64,000 nucleotides of DNA from Ecdyonurus torrentis (GCA_949318235.1 OX439137.1:655067-719066); one strand, 5' to 3'. Numbered from the stretch's first letter, positions 23,586 to 36,790 are shown. Notes: generated from the sequence alone by a model not told the origin. Translations and numbers: made by a program.

Positions 23586-25785
23586 AAATGGAGCTTTCTA
23601 ACGAAATGACGGTTGGTTCAAAATTTGACCTTGAGCGAATTACGGCAACAGTGTCGTGGGGACCAGATTCAAATAAAAGCAATGGATTGCATAGGAGAGC
23701 GTATTGATTTTGATTTAATTAAAATAGAAAGAGGTAAAAAGTCGCGGTTTTCGGTCGTGGTCTGATTAGATGAACATCTTAGCTTTCGATTGATATGATT
23801 TTGGCTCCAAAAAATTAATTATTATTAATTAACACAGGTAATTAAAAAATACCTTATGAATAGTGCTGATATAAAAATTGTTGTCAATCGAATTTAAAAT
23901 GAACTAGAATCATGAAAATTGGTACAAAGGTAGATCAATACCTTAGTCATTAGTTATCAAAAGGTTAATTACCTAACCCACCCCTAAAGGGTATAAAAGG
24001 GGTAGTTAACCCCCGAAAATTAAAATAATCCGATTTCAAAACTTTTAACGATGTTGGTGGGGTAAAGTGACCCACCTAAGAAGACTGTGATATTAATTTT
24101 TGTTAATTTCCACCCCTAACCGACCTAAGGGGTAGTTTACCCTTAAAATTGCATCATTTCGAATTTGTAGGTTTTCAACAAAACAAACGTTGTTTCCGGG
24201 GTTTCTGAACTTGCTGAAGACAATGGTGCACTCAAAAATTTTCTAGCTTCAACCCCTAAAGAGCAAAGGGTAGTTTTAACCCTCATTTCAAATTACACCA
24301 AAATCAAAAATAAAAGTGTGTCATTTCCGGTGAAAAGCAAAGTGCTAAAAATATAAGTGGTAGTTTTAAATTTTTATCTTCTACCCTTAACGTGCTAGGG
24401 GGTAGTTTTCACCCTTAAATTAAATTTAAATAAAAACAGGCCATCAAAGTGTCATTTCTGAGGTAAAAAAATATGCTAAAGACGATGGTGATGTTTAAAA
24501 AATTCTATCTTCAACCCCTAGCGCGCTAGGGGTAGTTTCACCCTAATTTTTGGAATAATTAATATAGACTATAAAGGTGTCGATTTAGGGGTTAAAAATT
24601 CTTCTGAAGACGATGGTGTCACTTAAAAATTTTTACCTTAAACCCCTAGCCTGCTAGGGGTAGTTTTTAGCTTTTTTTGGTAATTTAATTAAAAATATTG
24701 GCAAAAACTACCCCTAGCAGGCTAGGGGTTTAAGATAAAAATTTTTAAGTGACACCATCGTCTTCAGAAGAATTTTTAACCCCTAAATCGACACCTTTAT
24801 AGTCTATATTAATTATTCCAAAAATTAGGGTGAAACTACCCCTAGCGCGCTAGGGGTTGAAGATAGAATTTTTTAAACATCACCATCGTCTTTAGCATAT
24901 TTTTTTACCTCAGAAATGACACTTTGATGGCCTGTTTTTATTTAAATTTAATTTAAGGGTGAAAACTACCCCCTAGCACGTTAAGGGTAGAAGATAAAAA
25001 TTTAAAACTACCACTTATATTTTTAGCACTTTGCTTTTCACCGGAAATGACACACTTTTATTTTTGATTTTGGTGTAATTGGAAATGAGGGTTAAAACTA
25101 CCCTTTGCTCTTTAGGGGTTGAAGCTAGAAAATTTTTGAGTGCACCATTGTCTTCAGCAAGTTCAGAAACCCCGGAAACAACGTTTGTTTTGTTGAAAAC
25201 CTACAAATTCGAAATGATGCAATTTTAAGGGTAAACTACCCCTTAGGTCGGTTAGGGGTGGAAATTAACAAAAATTAATATCACAGTCTTCTTAGGTGGG
25301 TCACTTTACCCCACCAACATCGTTAAAAGTTTTGAAATCGGATTATTTTAATTTTCGGGGGTTAACTACCCCTTTTATACCCTTTAGGGGTGGGTTAGGT
25401 AATTAACCTTTTGATAACTAATGACTAAGGTATTGATCTACCTTTGTACCAATTTTCATGATTCTAGTTCATTTTAAATTCGATTGACAACAATTTTTAT
25501 ATCAGCACTATTCATAAGGTATTTTTTAATTACCTGTGTTAATTAATAATAATTAATTTTTTGGAGCCAAAATCATATCAATCGAAAGCTAAGATGTTCA
25601 TCTAATCAGACCACGACCGAAAACCGCGACTTTTTACCTCTTTCTATTTTAATTAAATCAAAATCAATACGCTCTCCTATGCAATCCATTGCTTTTATTT
25701 GAATCTGGTCCCCACGACACTGTTGCCGTAATTCGCTCAAGGTCAAATTTTGAACCAACCGTCATTTCGTTAGAAAGCTCCATTT
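23586..25785. repeat. 2.2-kb near-perfect palindrome
   Basis: Arms 23586-24668 and 24702-25785 (about 1.08 kb each) are reverse complements with, on reading, only isolated mismatches (for example AATTTGAAATG versus AATTGGAAATG). The loop is about 33 bp. Each arm contains about six degenerate units of roughly 115 bp marked by AACCCCTA, TAGGGGTAGTTTTCACCC and GAAGACGATGGTG. Outer ends are AAATGGAGCTTTCTAACG. No coding signal. It is either a young foldback transposon or an assembly or amplification inverted duplication. Confidence 0.92.
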
Positions 25786-26425
25786 AAGATCAGAAAGTCA
25801 GACTATTTATATTTAACATACAAAAATGGAAAAAAAAGGCACAAAAAAAAATAATAATAAAAAAATAGATGCCCGCTTTTTTAGAAAATATTATTATATA
25901 TTTAACAAATTACAGAGAAGAATAAAAAAAATTTAATTCTTTCTAAATTAACTTTTTGTTTTATACTTTTTTTCTCCAAAAATTTTTTTTTTATTATCCC
26001 GCGAGGTCTCGCTGTAAGACGTCTTTCGAGACATCTCCACTGGTCTCGAGATGTCCCATGTTATTAAAAACATTATTTAATGAACTGCAAAGCATATAGA
26101 CTACCAAAATATATAAAAAAATGTACTTAATAATTGAAGTAATGCACAAAAATGCAATTTTTGATATATGAAGTCCCACGAGGTCCCACCGAGAGATGTC
26201 TTTCGAGACATCTCCACTGGTCTCGAGAGGGTCCTTTTATTTCAAAATGTCGTAAAATTATCATAACAAATATTTAAAAAACATACAAGTGACAGCAAAC
26301 CCATTAAAATAATATTTAGAGCCAGTTCTGACCAAAACTAAGCCAAAAAAGTGATGTCCCCTAGAGGTCCCCGAGGGGACGTCCCGGGGAGACATGTCTC
26401 GCACTGGTCTCCTGGACTTAGCGGG

Positions 26426-27062
26426 GAGCTGCTTTGAATGTAAATGAATAGCTTTAAATGCAATTGAGCTTATATTAAAATGTAAATGAATTGCTTCAAA
26501 CGTAAATGAACTGCTTTGAATGAAAATAAGTAGCTTTGAATGCATTTGAGCTGTTTTGAATGTAAATAAATAGCTTTAAATTTAATGAATCTATATGAAT
26601 GCAAGTGAGCTGTTTTTAATGTAAATAAATCGCTTTGAATGTAAATGAACTGCTTTGAATAAATAAATCGATTTGAATTTAAAGGAACTGCTTTGAATGT
26701 AAATAAATCGTTTTGAATTTAAATGAGCTGCTTTGAATGTAAATGAACTGCTTTGAATGTAAATAAATCGCTTTGAATGTAAATGAACTGCTTTGAATGT
26801 AAATAAATCGCTTTTGAATGTTAAATGAGCTGCTTTGAATGTAAATAAATCGCTTTGAATGTAAATGAGATGCTTTGAATGTAAATAAATCGCTTTGAAT
26901 GTAAATGAACTGCTTTGATTGCAAATAAATCGCTTTGAATGTAAATGAACTGCTTTGAATGTAAATAAATCGCTTTGAATGTAAATGAGCTGCTTTGAAT
27001 GTAAATGAATAGCTTAAATTAATTTGAGCTGCTTTGATGTAAATGAATAGCTTTAAATGCAA
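26426..27062 (-). repeat. 20-bp array, second locus, segment 3
   Basis: About 31 units, dominated by alternating GCTTTGAATGTAAATGAACT and GCTTTGAATGTAAATAAATC, i.e. a 40-bp higher-order repeat. Because 60 bp is three units, frames stay open on the minus strand and yield K/F/Y/I-rich repeats that are not genes. Confidence 0.92.
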
Positions 27063-28306
27063 CCCTGGTATGCATATGACTTCACGGGGAAGAAGGTGAA
27101 GCTAGGTGAAGCCAAGGTGAAGCTTCCTTTTTAGCTTCACTTCATTAACGAGCAAAGTGAAGCTCATTTTTTAAGTTCAACTTCATTTCAACTTCACGGT
27201 TGGAGCAAAAGTGAAGCTGAAGTGAAGTTCACTTCCAGCTTCACTTTTTGAGCAAATGTGAAGCGGAAAGTGAAGCAGCCGTTTGGGAGGCAGCTGCTGG
27301 CTTGCTGCGTGGCATGCGACGGAAGAGCGGTGGCAGGCGAAGAGCCGGGAGAGCGAGAAGAGCGCGGCGGCTGCAGGATAGCGAGTGTGCGGAGTGTGTG
27401 TGTGAGATGTGAGAGCGGAGCGGAGAGGAAGTGGACGCCAGTCGCAAGCAAGCAGCAAGCCAGTAACCCGTTGGGGAAGTACGTGTGATATAATTTGCGT
27501 TCTTTTACAAGTTTATATATGGATTTATGTGTTTATTTGACGACTGATCACTTTTGTAAAACGTGAGTAAATAATGTGTGTAAGTTCCAGTTATTTTGTC
27601 ATATTTTTGCTGATAAAAGAATTGTTTTTATGTTTCATGCGCTGATGAAATGGCGACTTCTGGGAGAATTGTGTAAGATTTCATGTTTTTTCTCTTTGTT
27701 TTCAATATTATATAATTGTTAATGCTGATAGATTTTGTATTTTGTGTAGATGTTTGTTATAATAAAAAAAATACATCGCGTCTATGCTTGAAAGTAGTGT
27801 TCAAATTTATATTGCATGATTTCCAGGTAGTTATTATATTAATTTAAACGTGTGGCTCATTTGCATGCAATTAAAAATATGTATACGCATGAATGCATTT
27901 GTATAAAAGTTGTATGTTGTGTAGTTAGTGTATAATAGTTTCTGTTTGACTGTTATTTGTAGAATGCAAGCAAGGATCGAGCAAGGAGGCGGTTATTTTT
28001 GGCGCGCTAATTTTTTTTTCAAAAGTCCAGGAGTGACCAAGTGCATGCTGTGAAGCCAGACAAAACCAAGCGATAAGGATTTCAGCTTCATATTATGCTT
28101 CCTCTCCGCTTCATATTATGCTTCCTCTCCGCTTCATATACTGCTTCATCTCCGCTTCCTTTTCGAGCTTCATAATAAAGCTTCATTATGAAGGAGGCTT
28201 CTCAACTGCTCACCGTGAATTCATGATGAAGTTAACTTTTTAAATAAATATGAAGGTGTAAATGAATTCACGGTGAATTCACGGTGAAGTCCTTTGTCTC
28301 AGCGGG
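27063..28306. mobile_element. CCC...GGG element with GTGAAGC words
   Basis: Left end CCCTGGTATGCATATGACTT then CACGG; right end on the complement CCCGCTGAGACAAAGGACTT then CACCG. GTGAAGC, AAGCTTCA, GAATTCACGG and CTTCCTCTCCGCTTC recur near both ends. A CpG-rich patch (27240-27475) lies within. It follows the 20-bp array directly on the left; on the right it meets another palindrome, so its right boundary is less secure. Confidence 0.65.
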
Positions 28307-28629
28307 TTCTTGTTGCTTTTTAAGTTAAGTTTATTTTTCTATTTTTTTTTTGTATTTATTACTTTTATTTTATGAGAAAGCAAAAGTCTCAAAGTATCGA
28401 AAAAAAGTATCGAAATTCGACGATATTTTGCTGATATCGGTGACCGATACCGATATTCAATACTAACAAGTTAGTATTGAATATCGGTATCGGTCACCGA
28501 TATCAGCAAAATATCGTCGAATTTCGATACTTTTTTTCGATACTTTGAGACTTTTGCTTTCTCATAAAATAAAAGTAATAAATACAAAAAAAAATAGAAA
28601 AATAAACTTAACTTAAAAAGCAACAAGAA
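28307..28629. repeat. 323-bp near-perfect palindrome
   Basis: Arms of about 160 bp starting TTCTTGTTGCTTTTTAAGTT are reverse complements apart from one base of length difference in a T-run (T10 versus A9). Centre TAACAAGTTA. Arms hold AAAGTATCGAA, CGACGATATTTTGC and GGTGACCGATACCGATA. No coding signal. Confidence 0.92.
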
Positions 28630-28936
28630 CTTTCCACAACTCATTATCTAACTTTCGTACCTGTAAAATAAAATTCACTCCTATATTTGTCATTTTGCTA
28701 TAACAACAGGGCAAGACGACATGAACCTTTTACATTTTACATACAATAAAAATAAAAACAACGGTGGTAATAGTTTTTTTTTTCTGTTTATACCGATACT
28801 CCATGACTGAGACGAACTAATTGTGCGGCCTCAGAAGTTGTCTTAAATATCTGGGAAACTTTTAGCCTGTGATAAGTAATACTTAAATTTTTTCAAAAAG
28901 GAAAAAAAAAGTCAGTCAGTCCGTCAGTCTCGCTCG

Positions 28937-29015
<79 letters not shown>

Positions 29016-29715
29016 AGCCTAACAATACTTGCTAACACGCTTTCTTATGGTGTAAAATGTGGCAGCTATAACTTGAGTTAACATTATTTCACAGTTATCT
29101 TGTATCCAAATCAAGAATGATTGATGTTAGCAGCTTCACTAGCCAGTTCAATGTAATCAGCTCGTCACCTTTAGGCGATTAGGTGACTAGGCGATTTTTA
29201 TCGTCTTCTAATCAGACTTTAAAAAAACTTGCAGTGCTGTAAAAATTATGAAATCAAACGCTCAAGTTAATGGAAAAAACCAACGCTTTATTTTTTTCCA
29301 CCGATGTTATTGGATGGAACTGTGATTATTGCGATGAGAAGACTCTGCACTCAAACTTGTAAAAAGCAACGTTAAATATAAAATGAATATAAAAAATGCA
29401 TTTAATATCAACCTTACTTTAAAATAATTAAAATTGTGTAAAACGGTCATGAAAAATGTAAATGAAATCTACTTATTTTTTTTATAAAATTATCAATTTG
29501 AATATAAAAAATAGAGCATATTTGAATACGTGACTCCAAAAAATATCCGCGCCTTTGGCGGGCATCGGAGACGCTTAGCCCCATCCCCCCCCCCCCCCGG
29601 ACCCTCCCCCATTTATGTTTGAGCCTTGTCTCACGAATATGAGCAGTCAGAATTTTTCCTTAAAAAAGACTGAGCTAAATTTGTAATTTTCTTAAAAATA
29701 TATATTTCAAAAATA
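28630..29715. other. AT-rich spacer with CT and C tracts
   Basis: Holds a (CT)n tract at 28930-29014 and a C14 run at 29585-29598. At 29165-29205 GGCGATT recurs three times. No exon or transposon end recognised. Confidence 0.55.
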
Positions 29716-30440
29716 ATCCATGGATATTCATAATTTCCATGGATAATGTCTGGTTTCCCATGGATATTTACATGTTTCTCATGGATAATAATGTTTCCAA
29801 CGTAAACTTTATTTCAATCCATGGGAAATTTATTAATTAATATTATTATTAATAATAATAATTAATAATAATTTTAATTTTCCCACGTAATTTATAATTC
29901 CCATGGATATTTAAAGTATTTCCCATGGATAGATTTGTTTGTCCGTGGGAATTATTTAAGCGTGGTGGCATGACGAATATAAAGATCCAAGTTCATTTAC
30001 ACAGTCCGAAAGCAAAAAATTAAACAGTGCATCAGAATAAAACATGTTTACATTTTAATCTTTAACTAGAATCAATGAAAAAAATGTCGTTTTTTTTCTC
30101 CAAAAAATGGGTTTATTTTGAAAATTTTCCGATCCGTAAATGTTATCGCGTTTTTCGATGTAACTCAAATTTTAATACCCCAAAAAGTCATTCTAAATTG
30201 TTGATTAAGAGCATATATTAACAAATAACCATTATATAGGTTGATAGTTTAAAAAAAATCATGATAAAGTGAATATCCACTGAGAGAAAAATTAGCCATG
30301 GGGATTTCAACATTTTCCCCATGGATATGGTTTCTAGCTGTTTCTATCCATGGGAAAAAAACTATCCATAGGCAATTTGTCCATGGAAAATAGTTTCCCA
30401 TGAATAAAAAGTATCCATGGATACACTTAATTTGCCAGGG
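29716..30440. mobile_element. Block with CCATGG words in two clusters
   Basis: CCATGGATA, CCCATGGAAA, TCCATGGG and CCGTGGGAA variants occur about 20 times in two clusters (29716-29960 and 30290-30440) in both orientations, separated by ordinary AT-rich sequence. The layout imitates the subterminal word clusters of the other elements here. Terminal inverted repeats were not resolved (ACTGAGAGAAAAATTA at 30279 is a candidate). Confidence 0.5.
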
Positions 30441-30459
30441 ATAAAAAAAAATTATTTTT

Positions 30460-30646
<187 letters not shown>

Positions 30647-30920
30647 TTGCCTAAAATACAATATTTTTTAAAGTATTTCTTTAAAACCACTTTTTAATAC
30701 ATTAAATAAAAAAATATAATACTTGCCATGTATAAAAATTTTATATTAAGAGATAAGAAAAAATTTAACTTGATAAGAAAAAGCCATGCAATTTAAAATA
30801 AAATGCTAAGCTTATATATTACCTACTTATAAAAATCATGTCATCAAAGTTATTACCATTCGTAACAGATCATTGGATTAGTATTTAAACATGTATGAGT
30901 TATTATTTTGGATTATAAGT

Positions 30921-32016
30921 GTCCGGTGTATCTGAATTAAACAATATATAGTGCGCTTTGAGACCATATTGGAGCAGGGGCGCCTCCATGAATTTTGTTT
31001 GGGGAGGGGGGGGAGGTTCTGCCAGAAAAATAACTGGGGGGAACAGCGCACCGCAGGCGAAAAAATTATTCGGCCAGTTTCTTTTTGGAATAAAAAGGCA
31101 AAAATATTATCCTTATAAAAAAAAATCTGACATTATAAAAAATTATTTGGTAGATTTTTTTAACCGGAAAAAAAAGAGTAAAAGTAAGACAAAATAATTT
31201 CTGAAATACTTTCTATTTTTTATGATTTCTTTGCAAAATAAATTAAGGTTATTTGCTTAAAAAATTATACTGGAAAAAAAATGTGTAAAATGTAAATTAA
31301 TTATTAAAAAAAAGGTTTTCTTTTTGTAAATCAATTTACTATAAATTGTTTTGCAATTTTAAAATTATTTATTATTATTTTAATAAAGGTAAAAAAATAA
31401 CTTATATTTGGATGTAAAAATATCTTGAGATATATATTATAAAATTTGCCAAAAAATATTTTAGTTTCTTATGGCGATCAAATTATTTCATGGATGTCCA
31501 AGCTATAATTGAACTATATCTCTGATATACTATCCTGATCTAATGACAACTACATAGGGTACGGTAAACAAATTATTTTATGTTATATTCAGGATTCAAA
31601 CTCTTATTCGCAAGCTTTAAGGCAGCAACAAAAGTTGCGACAAAGGCGTAAAATTTTTTTTTGTTTTGGACTAAATTGTTTTCAATTTTGGCTCATTTTT
31701 TCCACCCACGTGGGCCGTTTGGGGGGTGGCAGTCACCACCACCGCCACCCCCTTGATTCGCCCCTGTATTATGGTAGTAAATAACATTGTTCAGCAAAGA
31801 AAAACTTCATTTAAGACAATTTACTTTAGAAAATTGGTTAATTTTTAGTTCATGTTATTTTTCTCACATACTAAAGGTACTTATTCAATAAAATTTCAAC
31901 ATCAATGCTCTCAAAAATATTGCATAGTGATTTTAAACAGGCAAAATGAGTTTTCTATGCTGCCTTTGTTATTGAGGAGGCCAACATGACGTCGACTTTA
32001 ACATGAATGCATATAC
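30921..32016 (-). mobile_element. MITE family D copy split by a hAT element
   Basis: GTCCGGTGTATCTG...CCATATTGGAG (30921-30974) continues at 31767 (TATTATGGTAGTAAATAACA) to GTCGACTTTAACATGAATGC (32013). The uninterrupted counterpart is at 35271-35580. Confidence 0.85.
30975..31766. mobile_element. hAT-like element, CAGGGGCG ends
   Basis: Bounded by CAGGGGCGCCTCC and CGCCCCTG, with GGGGAGGGGGGGGAGG and GGCAGTCACCACCACC near the ends. Flanks TATTGGAG and TATTATGG are an imperfect 8-bp duplication. Duplication copy 2 gives the empty site (CCATATTGCAGTAGTAAATA), confirming a 792-bp insertion after the segmental duplication. No transposase. Confidence 0.82.
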
Positions 32017-32039
32017 AAAATAGTATATATTTATGATAA

Positions 32040-33038
32040 AAAAAATTAAATTAAACTTTATTACATATTTTCGTGAAATTAATAGTTTGACGTCATATTG
32101 ATAAAATGCGATAATCTAGAGATAGAAGACACACACATTTGATATCAAACTGGTGATGTGGACATTTATTAAATCTGCAGCCGCTTAGCAACAAACAAGC
32201 AAGGTAAGAACTTTTAATTACTTTTTTAAATTTAAGTTTTTAAGTCCTAAAAAATATTTTTTATATATATTTGTTGAGAAAAAAATACTGGTCAATATGA
32301 AAGCTTGGTATTTACAATTATATCTATATTTACAAATACAAAAATTAACTATTGATGAACTTATAACAAAATATTTTATTCAACTAAGCTTTTTAAGCTA
32401 ATTTTATAAAGCTCTTGCGTAATAAAAAAAACTTATAAATTCCACTTAAAATTTTATTTTTTTAAATGCAGTAAGTAATTTAAGTAAATATTTGAAACCC
32501 TTTTAGAAAAAATAAAAAAAAAATGTAATATTTGCCACGTTTGCAATTTCTATATATTAAGTGATAAGAAGAAAATTGAAACTAGATAAGAAAATGACGT
32601 GAAATTAAAATTATATACTTAAGTTTATTAATGACCTTGGATGTAAAAATATATATCAATACTAAAAATGTAATATAGATATATATGTATACCTAGAACA
32701 CAGGTAATATTGTACTACAATATAATACCTAATGCAGGTGCACTGCGTGTCACAATAAAGTTGTGACTCACTTATATTAGGTGGTATTGTAGTTTATTAG
32801 TACATGTATGGTTCAAATTAAATTGTAGCTATTGCAAAATACAGAATTTATTTACGTAACATAGATAAAAATTAATTTCCGTGTAACAATCAAAGATTTT
32901 ATTTTTGTGAACTTACAGATTAGATGATAGGTAAATAATTTTTTAAATGTATTTTTATTTATAAAATTATAATATTAAATACGATGATTTAAAAAAAATT
33001 TATGCACAAAAGCCTTACATATTAAATACCATTTTTAT
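32040..33038. other. Duplicated AT-rich sequence, no gene
   Basis: Matches 35590-36593 closely, including ATAATCTAGAGATAGAAGAC, GCAGCCGCTTAGCAACAAAC with AAGCAAGGTAAG, and a TAGGTGGTATTGTAG segment. GCAAGGTAAGAA resembles a splice donor in both copies, but I found no partner exon. Confidence 0.5.
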
Positions 33039-33235
33039 TAGAGCTGTAAATTTAAAACAAGCCAAACTCGAACTCAGTTTAACATTTTCAAGTATTCGAT
33101 CTGAAAGAACCAGGAAAAACGAGTTTTGAGCTTTTTCTAGTTTTATCAGCTTGAAATCAGGCCAATTCGAGTTAAGAGCGTAAACGAGCCTTCAAAATAC
33201 ACGAGCTATGTAGTTGAAAACGAAATAAAAATCAT
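33039..33235. mobile_element. hAT half-element (TAGAGCTGTAAA family)
   Basis: TAGAGCTGTAAATTTAAAAC then words AACTCGAACTC, ACGAGTTTTGAGCT and CACGAGC resemble the 16426-16953 element, but no right terminus follows. The same half-element is at 36594-36790 because it predates the segmental duplication. Confidence 0.65.
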
Positions 33236-34764
33236 TCTTTTTTTTAAACATATTTAAGTTAGTAGAAGCGGGATACACCATTGTTGACTGCATCATATGA
33301 AACTAGTTATACTTTGCTTCTTTGCTAAAATATATAACTGTCAATAATTTTTATTACACTTTTTCCCCGTTCGTACCATAAATATAATTTTTTGTATTTG
33401 GTTTTTATAAAAATAAAGCTGTAGTTGCTAGACAGCGAAGGTGCGCAATATATATTTTGATGGTATTTTTTCTATATTTAATGAAATAATAATGTTAAAT
33501 CTCTAAATATTTTTTCTGCATCACAAATAACAATAAATTTAGGTAATAATTGTTCTGATGGCATTATATTGTTTAATTTCATAAGAAAAAAAAAGTAGAG
33601 AGAAATATAAATGAGCACTAATGGTGTATATAACTAAAGTTTTGCATATTACCAAAGCATAAATTTGCAATTAGACCAAATACCGCAACTTATCAATTCA
33701 AATATTTTTTTTTATTATCACGCTTAATTATTAAATGCAAATAAATTTAAACATTTATATAAATTTATTGACAACCCGAGTAATACAGAATCGCAGACAT
33801 ATATACAGCATTTTACTCTACAAAGGGTATTTTGGGTCTACTGCCCAGACATTTTAACGACAAACACAGACACTTGAAAATCATAAAAAATTTGTTAACT
33901 TTTTTTATTATTATTTAAAATTGTTTACATTTTACAAGCCAAGGTATAACCTTATCGACTTGTTCACTTAAGGTAATAATACAAGACTGTTATTTTTTGT
34001 TTATTTATAATATATATATATTTTAAATATAATTCTCAATTAAACTATAAGTTCTGTATATCAGATTTATATGAACATAGATAAAATAAGCATTTATATA
34101 AAAAAAACTCTGTAAGAATAAGTGGAAAACTAAAAAAGAATATTGAAGAACAATAAATAATTATATTAGTTGCATTTTGAATATGAATTATTAAATAATA
34201 TATTATATACATGTACACTACAATTGTTATAAAATAGAATAAAAGGATTATGCTGAATATGCCGCGCGAATAAAATCGCTAGAAAATAATTGTCAAAACA
34301 GTTAGGTATGTCTACTGCTGCAATTCGCCGCATTCTTATATCATTTGTATGAGTGAGCACCAAAATATTTATGCTTGCCTACTTGACCAGCCGTCTGCTG
34401 CACCTCTCTCTCTCTACTTTAAAAACAATACCAATCTCTATAAACTGAAATTTTTATAAAAAATGCTGCGTTTATTTATATTACGAGAGGTACACAGCAC
34501 CAAATTATGCAAATAATCGGTTTATTTTATATAAAAATAAAAAAATAAAAAAAATTTTTAATTCAAAATATCTCGATGAAGGGAAAAAGTTTGCTATGTT
34601 TTTTTATTTAAATGTATATACGAAATATTTAATAAATTTTAAAAAGTGTATACTACAAATTTAGCTTTTCACTGTAAATAGGACTTAGATGAAATGAGAA
34701 GAAACTATTTATTAAAAGGTGTTACATAAAATTAAAATTTAAGTAGAAAACTTGAAAAATCTTG
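33236..34764. other. Duplicated AT-rich sequence, no gene
   Basis: Right part of duplication copy 1, pairing with 36791-37767, 38596-38695, 43359-43498 and 45790-46332 of copy 2. Contains GATATGCCGC-type and GACCAGCCGTCTG patches that are conserved between copies but not protein-like. Confidence 0.5.
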
Positions 34765-34972
<208 letters not shown>

Positions 34973-35270
34973 TAAATGTTTTGCTTTAAATACATAAATT
35001 AAATAAGTATTTCTTTAAAACCACTTTTTATTAAATTAAATAACAAAATATAATATTTAATTGCCATATACATATAAAAATTCTATATTAAAGGTTAAGA
35101 AAAAAATTAAATTGATAAGAAAAAGCCATGCAATTTAAAATAAAATGCTAAGCATATATATAATATATTACCTAGTTATAAAGATCATGTGATCAAAAAT
35201 ATAACCATACTTAACAGATCATTGGATTAGTAGTTATAAATATTTAAGTCATTCTTTTGGATTTAAGTAT

Positions 35271-35580
35271 TATAGAGGGGTCCAGTGTATGTGCATTAAA
35301 GCATATATAGTGCGCTTCGAGGCCATATTGCAGTAGTAAATACCATTGTTCAGCATAGAAAAACTTCATTTCAGCCAATTTACTTTGGAAACTTTGATAC
35401 TTTTTAGTTCATGTTATTTTTCTCACATACTTGAAGTACTTATTCAACATATTTACAACATCAATGCTCCTAAAAATATTGCATAGTGTTTTTAAACTGG
35501 CAAAATGAGTTTTCTATGCTGCCTTTGTTATTGAGTTATTCAATATGGCGTCGACTTTAACATGAATGCATATACACTAT
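35271..35580 (-). mobile_element. MITE family D copy, uninterrupted
   Basis: TATAGAGGGGTCCAGTGTAT to GTCGACTTTAACATGAATGC; the ancestral state of the split copy at 30921-32016. Confidence 0.85.
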
Positions 35581-36593
35581 AATATATAATAATAAATTTT
35601 AAATCAAACTTTGTTACATATTTTCGTGAAATTAATAGAATGACGTCATATTGATAAAATGCGATAATCTAGAGATAGAAGACACACACATTTGATATCA
35701 AACTGGTGATGTGGACATTTATTAAATCTGCAGCCGCTTAGCAACAAACAAGCAAGGTAAGAACTTTTAATTACTTTTTTAAATTTAAGTTTTTAAGTCC
35801 TAAAAAATATTTTTTATATATATTTGTTGAGAAAAAAATACTGGTCTATATGAAAGCTTGGTATTTACAATTATATCTATATTTACAAATACAAAAATTA
35901 ACTATTGATGAAACTTATAACAAAATATTTTATTCTACTAAGCTTTTTAAGCTAATTTTATAAAGCTCTTGCGTAATAAAGAAAAACTTATAAATTCCAC
36001 TTAAAATTTTATTTTTTTAAATGCAGTAAGTAATTAAGTAAATATTTGAAACCCTTTTAGAAAAATTAAAAAAAAAAATGTAATATTTGCCACGTTTGCA
36101 ATTTCTATATATTAAGTGATAAGAAGAAAATTGAAACCAGATAAGAAAATGACGTGAAATTAAAATTATATACTTAAGCTTATCAATGACCTTGGATGAA
36201 AAAATATATATCAATACTAAAAATGTAATATAGATATATATGTATACCTAGAACACAGGTAATATTGTACTACAATATAATACCTAATGCAGGTGCACTG
36301 CGTGTCACAATAAAGTTGTGACTCACTTATATTAGGTGGAATTGTAGTTTATTAGTACATGTATGGTCCAAATTAAATTGTAGCTATTGCAAAATAAAGA
36401 ATTTATTTACCTAACATAGATAAAAATAAATTTCCGTGTAACAATCAAAGATTTTATTTTTGTGAACTTACAGATTAGATGTTAGGTAAATAATTTTTGA
36501 AGTGTATTTTTATTTATAAAATTATAATTATAAATATAATGATTTAAAAAAAAATTATGCACAAAAACCTTACATATAAAATAACCTTTTTAT

Positions 36594-36790
36594 TACAGCT
36601 GTAAATTTAAACTAAGACAAACTCGAACTCGTTGCAACATTTTCGAGTATTCGATCTGAAAGAACCAGAAAAACGAGTTTTGAGCTTTTTCTAGTTTTAT
36701 CGGCTTAAAATCAGGCAAACTCGAGTTAAGAGCGTAAACGAGCCTTCAAAATACACGAGCTATTGAGTTAAAAACGATCTAAAAATCATT
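36594..36790. mobile_element. hAT half-element, duplicate of 33039
   Basis: TACAGCTGTAAATTTAAACT followed by the same AACTCGAACTCG and CGAGTTTTGAGC words; the first base of the TAGAG start is mutated. Confidence 0.6.

Larger units (their letters stand above)
20560..26425. mobile_element. 5.9-kb CCCGCTA element with GAGACATC words
   Basis: Left end CCCGCTAGATCCAAAAGACT and right end (complement) CCCCGCTAAGTCCAGGAGAC bound the block. Near both ends the words GAGACATC, GATGTC, GGGGACCT and CGAGACAT recur. The 20-bp array flanks both sides; an uninterrupted array stretch at 27014-27030 reads AATTAATTTGAGCTGC and matches the joined flanks, so insertion produced at most 1 bp of duplication. Inside lie a 118-bp tandem repeat, a 0.6-kb duplication, a CpG-rich patch and a 2.2-kb palindrome. 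No transposase recognised. Confidence 0.75.

Noticed and set aside
26679..27062. 127-codon minus-strand frame rich in His-Ser-Lys-Phe-Ile-Tyr repeats (also similar frames at 19854-20509 and 26261-26545)
   Set aside because: Three 20-bp units make 60 bp, so a frame stays open by arithmetic; the protein simply restates the satellite.
27183..27488. Overlapping frames on both strands in a GC-rich patch
   Set aside because: Open in several frames at once because stops are rare in CpG-rich DNA; inside a transposon-like block with GTGAAGC words.
32205..32215. GCAAGGTAAGAAC as a splice donor of a host exon (and its duplicate at 35752)
   Set aside because: No coding frame leads into it and no acceptor-bounded partner was found; likely chance.
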